Part shown: positions 63,204-64,000 of the stretch, one piece after another
Layout: each line of letters starts with the position of its first letter
Position numbering within the stretch: position 1 is the first letter of the stretch
NCBI GenBank assembly: GCA_027619415.1
Contig: JAQCFO010000002.1
Span: 62,001 to 126,000 of the forward strand
Length of the DNA: 64,000 bases
Direction: 5' to 3'
From: Bacteroidota bacterium
GTDB taxonomy: Bacteria > Bacteroidota > Bacteroidia > Flavobacteriales > Flavobacteriaceae
The notes under the pieces: model-generated
The model's input: the letters and a program-made list of their open reading frames with translations, nothing else
Database searches by the model: none
Told to the model about the DNA's origin: nothing
Program-made: the position numbers and the translations under genes

Positions 63204-64000
63204 TTAAATTTTTTCAAAACCAGTGTACGGAACGAGTGCTTTTGGAATGTGGATACCATCATTTTTTTGATAATTTTCTAAAATACATGCAACTATTCTT
63301 GGAAGTGCAAGTGAACTTCCGTTTAGGGTGTGAGCTAAGACTTTGTTTTCCCCTTTATCTATTCTTAATTTCAACCTATTAGATTGGAAAGATTCAAAAT
63401 TGGATACTGAGCTAACCTCTAGCCACCTTTTTTGGGCGGCAGAGTAAACTTCAAAGTCGTAGGTTAAGCAAGAAGTAAAGCCTAAATCTCCTCCGCAGAG
63501 TCTAAGAATTCTAAACGGCAAATCCAATTCTTCTAGAATACCTTTAACGTGATCAACCATGCTATCTAATGCTCGATAAGAATTTTCAGGATCTTCAATT
63601 CTAACTATTTCAACTTTATCAAATTGATGAAGCCTGTTTAAGCCCCTTACATGAGAGCCATAGCTACCAGCTTCTCTTCTAAAGCATGGTGTGTAACTTG
63701 TTAGGCAGATAGGTAATTCAGAAGCTTTAACAATGGTATTTCTAAAAATATTTGTAACTGGGACTTCAGCAGTAGGCGCTAAATAAAGGTTATCTTCTTT
63801 TATATAATACATTTGGCCTTCCTTGTCAGGGAGCTGTCCGGTAGCAGTGCCAGAGTCTTCATTAACAAGTATAGGAACTTGAAACTCTTTATATCCTGCA
63901 TTGGTGTTTTTGTCTAAAAAATAATTAATTAATGCTCTTTGTAACTTTGCCCCTTTGTCTTTGTATACTGGAAATCCTGCTCCTGTAATTTTATTTCCTA
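63204..64000 (-). CDS. serS: Seryl-tRNA synthetase, C-terminal part (cut by window edge)
   Basis: The frame is open from the stop at 63204 to the right edge of the window, so the true start lies beyond 64000. It encodes the class II catalytic domain: GNKITGAGFPVYKDKGAKLQ at the edge, LAPTAEVPVTN, motif 2 TPCFRREAGSYG, HQFDKVE, and motif 3 LALPRIVACILENYQ. The N-terminal coiled-coil arm is outside the window. A Met codon at 63812 is internal and not the start. First visible gene of the serS-rsmA-mgtE run. Confidence 0.95.
   Translation of the reverse strand, partial: GNKITGAGFPVYKDKGAKLQRALINYFLDKNTNAGYKEFQVPILVNEDSGTATGQLPDKEGQMYYIKEDNLYLAPTAEVPVTNIFRNTIVKASELPICLTSYTPCFRREAGSYGSHVRGLNRLHQFDKVEIVRIEDPENSYRALDSMVDHVKGILEELDLPFRILRLCGGDLGFTSCLTYDFEVYSAAQKRWLEVSSVSNFESFQSNRLKLRIDKGENKVLAHTLNGSSLALPRIVACILENYQKNDGIHIPKALVPYTGFEKI

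Noticed and set aside
63204-63812. A short seryl-tRNA synthetase starting at Met 63812
   Set aside because: The frame remains open to the window edge with conserved synthetase sequence, so the Met is internal.

Overview
This is an AT-rich, tightly packed chromosomal segment of a marine member of the Flavobacteriia (Bacteroidota). The assignment rests on content: a complete alternative complex III operon feeding a cytochrome oxidase, a SusC/SusD polysaccharide utilisation locus (PUL), a DUF2723 (TMEM260-type) membrane protein, myxol-type carotenoid genes, and promoter boxes of the Bacteroidota type (TAnnTTTG). There is no visible Shine-Dalgarno usage, and TTG/GTG starts are common. Gaps between genes are mostly under 30 bp and many genes overlap by 1-20 bp, which suggests a streamlined genome. 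No rRNA, CRISPR array, insertion sequence, integrase or phage gene was seen.

Layout. Bases 1-5.4 kb: the 5' end of polA (minus strand, cut by the window), a membrane metallophosphoesterase, a thioredoxin-fold protein lacking the CxxC cysteines, and a large DUF2723 GT-C-type protein. 5.4-10.4 kb: tRNA-Gln, then rimP-nusA-infB behind a short leader with a strong G+C-rich hairpin, then a convergent SPOR protein. 10.5-21.7 kb: actABCDEF-coxB-coxA, the quinol-to-oxygen end of the respiratory chain. 21.7-28.4 kb: ruvB, an MscS channel, a histidine phosphatase, adenosine deaminase, three carotenoid end-group genes (crtA-like, crtD, cruF), and a tRNA-Arg(CCT) whose first ten bases encode the last codons and stop of cruF. 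28.5-31.4 kb: an accessory stretch with a SASA/SGNH esterase, a small Rieske protein and decayed pieces of sodium:solute symporter genes.

31.4-51.5 kb is a laminarin (beta-1,3-glucan) PUL. It holds a membrane-spanning propeller/LuxR-type regulator, susC, susD, two surface glycan-binding lipoproteins, a GH16 laminarinase, a very large cytoplasmic protein best explained as a GH149 beta-1,3-glucan phosphorylase, a GH17 lipoprotein, a clan GH-A glycosidase and an MFS (GPH-type) sugar transporter. In the proposed route, GH16 and the binding proteins act at the cell surface, SusCD imports oligosaccharides, GH17 and the GH-A enzyme trim them in the periplasm, the MFS protein moves short glucans inward, and the phosphorylase releases glucose-1-phosphate without spending ATP.

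51.5-64 kb returns to housekeeping: a small lipoprotein, metG without its usual C-terminal tRNA-binding domain, a stand-alone ACT-domain protein, mfd, a GNAT acetyltransferase with lysC, and a minus-strand run of serS (cut by the right edge), rsmA, mgtE, a 2-hydroxyacid dehydrogenase and an arsenate-reductase-like phosphatase.

The most noteworthy signals are several genes whose promoter -7 box sits 6-8 bases before the start codon (candidate leaderless mRNAs), the hairpin in the rimP-nusA-infB leader, the phosphorolytic laminarin PUL with its recently duplicated binding modules, the tRNA/cruF overlap, and the symporter remains at the PUL edge.
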